Assembly: GCA_002733205.1 (NCBI GenBank) | Contig: NVUW01000004.1 | Coordinates: 186,001 to 250,000 of the forward strand | Length of the DNA: 64,000 bases | DNA from: Thalassobium sp. | GTDB lineage: Bacteria > Pseudomonadota > Gammaproteobacteria > Pseudomonadales > Oceanobacteraceae | Reading direction: 5' to 3' | In this document: in pieces, positions 63,312 through 64,000 of the stretch | How the letters are laid out: each line of letters begins with the position of its first letter | Numbering within the stretch: the stretch's first letter is position 1 | The notes under the pieces: generated by a model | What the model was told of the DNA's origin: nothing | Database searches by the model: none | Seen by the model: only the letters and a program-made list of their open reading frames with translations | Program-made: the position numbers and the translations under genes

Positions 63312-63983
63312 CTACTTTTCCAGCAACAGCCTTGGATCTGTTGCCGGGTTCTGGTTTATCTCGTTTGCAGTGCGGATACTCAGGCTTAAAATTCGGTCAG
63401 CATCCACCGGCCCCAGACACTCACACACGCCGATATAAATAAAGTTAAGCAAGCGCTTCAAATCGCTCAGCGGAGCACTGGCCACAACCAATGCATGCTT
63501 GCCATCCCCCCAAAGATTAAATGCGTACGCCAACTCCTGAGAAATGTTATGCCGCAAAGACTGCTCCATCGCGTAACGTTTTACCACCCGGACCGTATCC
63601 GAACGCAACTGGCCGAAAAGCGTTGTTAATACCGACGAATAAACATCACTCCAATCTGGCTGCTGAAATAATTCCATCTCATCCAGACTGCCACTTTCTG
63701 CCTGAGCAGACTGATATTTCAGCATGTCATTCATCGGGTCAGGCTGCAGTTGTGCACTGCTGTCCATCAGAATACCGATTAGCTGGCGATACAAATGGGA
63801 GCGATTCTGCGCCACCTCGGGAATATCTTTGCAATCCGACAAAAAACCGTTCAGTTCAAATTGTGATTTCTGCGCATAATGATTCTGCCAACGCCACATG
63901 GCCCGCCATAAACCATCCCCTTGCAGGGTTTCCTGAAGAACCGTAAATACTGCCCGTCTTTTTACTTCAATCGTCATTGTCAT
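63312..63983 (-). CDS. Cytoplasmic protein of unknown function
   Basis: 223 residues, not recognised. No signal peptide or membrane helix; the N-terminus is basic (TIEVKRRAVFTVLQETL) and the C-terminal part is helical (DGKHALVVASAPLSDLKRLLN; LGPVDADRILSLSIRTANEI). The ATG overlaps a TAA (TAATG), and a frame reading I-M-S-S-R-stop runs in from the right edge, so an upstream co-transcribed gene probably ends at 63983. Confidence 0.65.
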   Translation of the reverse strand: MTMTIEVKRRAVFTVLQETLQGDGLWRAMWRWQNHYAQKSQFELNGFLSDCKDIPEVAQNRSHLYRQLIGILMDSSAQLQPDPMNDMLKYQSAQAESGSLDEMELFQQPDWSDVYSSVLTTLFGQLRSDTVRVVKRYAMEQSLRHNISQELAYAFNLWGDGKHALVVASAPLSDLKRLLNFIYIGVCECLGPVDADRILSLSIRTANEINQNPATDPRLLLEK

Positions 63984-64000
63984 TAGCGGCTACTCATAAT

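Noticed and set aside
1-64000. CRISPR array, rRNA or tRNA genes
   Set aside because: No regularly spaced direct repeats and no recognisable rRNA or tRNA sequence was seen while reading; a tRNAscan run would be decisive.

Overview
The window looks like chromosomal DNA of a marine gammaproteobacterium of the Oceanospirillales/Pseudomonadales type. This is an inference: protein sequences resemble Pseudomonas homologues, the order trpG-trpD-trpC / vfr / osmC-like / speD is the one known from Pseudomonas, and there are many outer-membrane receptors and lipid-use genes. No rRNA, tRNA or CRISPR array was seen. Most of the window is ordinary, densely packed core genome with strong bidirectional terminators between convergent units.

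Left part (1-34226). ubiX-mpl (flavin prenylation, murein recycling); fbp; a three-gene signalling operon (TonB-type receptor, periplasmic binding-protein-like protein, BarA-like hybrid histidine kinase); ppa; a divergent light-response pair (short LOV protein and a MerR/LitR-type regulator without the cobalamin histidine) followed by rsmC and a second TonB receptor; an MFS exporter, speD and an OsmC-like gene; vfr/crp; an HD-GYP response regulator; trpE-trpG-trpD-trpC; a HAD phosphatase and an OGFr-like protein; an hpf/raiA ribosome hibernation gene with a leader hairpin; two neighbouring TetR paralogues and two neighbouring long acyl-CoA dehydrogenase paralogues; a CJM1_0395/SprA-like metalloprotease; and the divergent pair bioB / comF.

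Island (about 34396-51940). A 17.5 kb element has cut the host srkA (yihE) kinase gene after codon 36. Its left end carries four overlapping or abutting genes: three large tyrosine recombinases and a small coiled-coil protein. This is the arrangement described for GInt islands (ginABCD). The cargo is a DEAD/DEAH helicase with a small winged-helix-like partner, a divergent XRE regulator with a perfect 16-bp palindrome covering both -10 boxes, a 1252-residue protein with a possible nuclease N-terminus and an NTPase-like middle, a small membrane protein, and a PHP-plus-SMC-type ATPase of the TrlF kind. These look like defence functions, none proven. At the right end the island carries a complete, diverged srkA, which would restore the kinase that the insertion destroyed. 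Both ends carry clusters of TGTACAT sites.

Right part (51941-64000). The 3' remnant of the host srkA, a small outer-membrane barrel, an operon of Pla-1/cef-type lipase lipoprotein with DUF1302 and DUF1329 proteins, a thiolase, purU and two unrecognised proteins. Together with the acyl-CoA dehydrogenases and the thiolase, the lipase locus suggests a cell that feeds on lipids or related hydrophobic substrates (inference).
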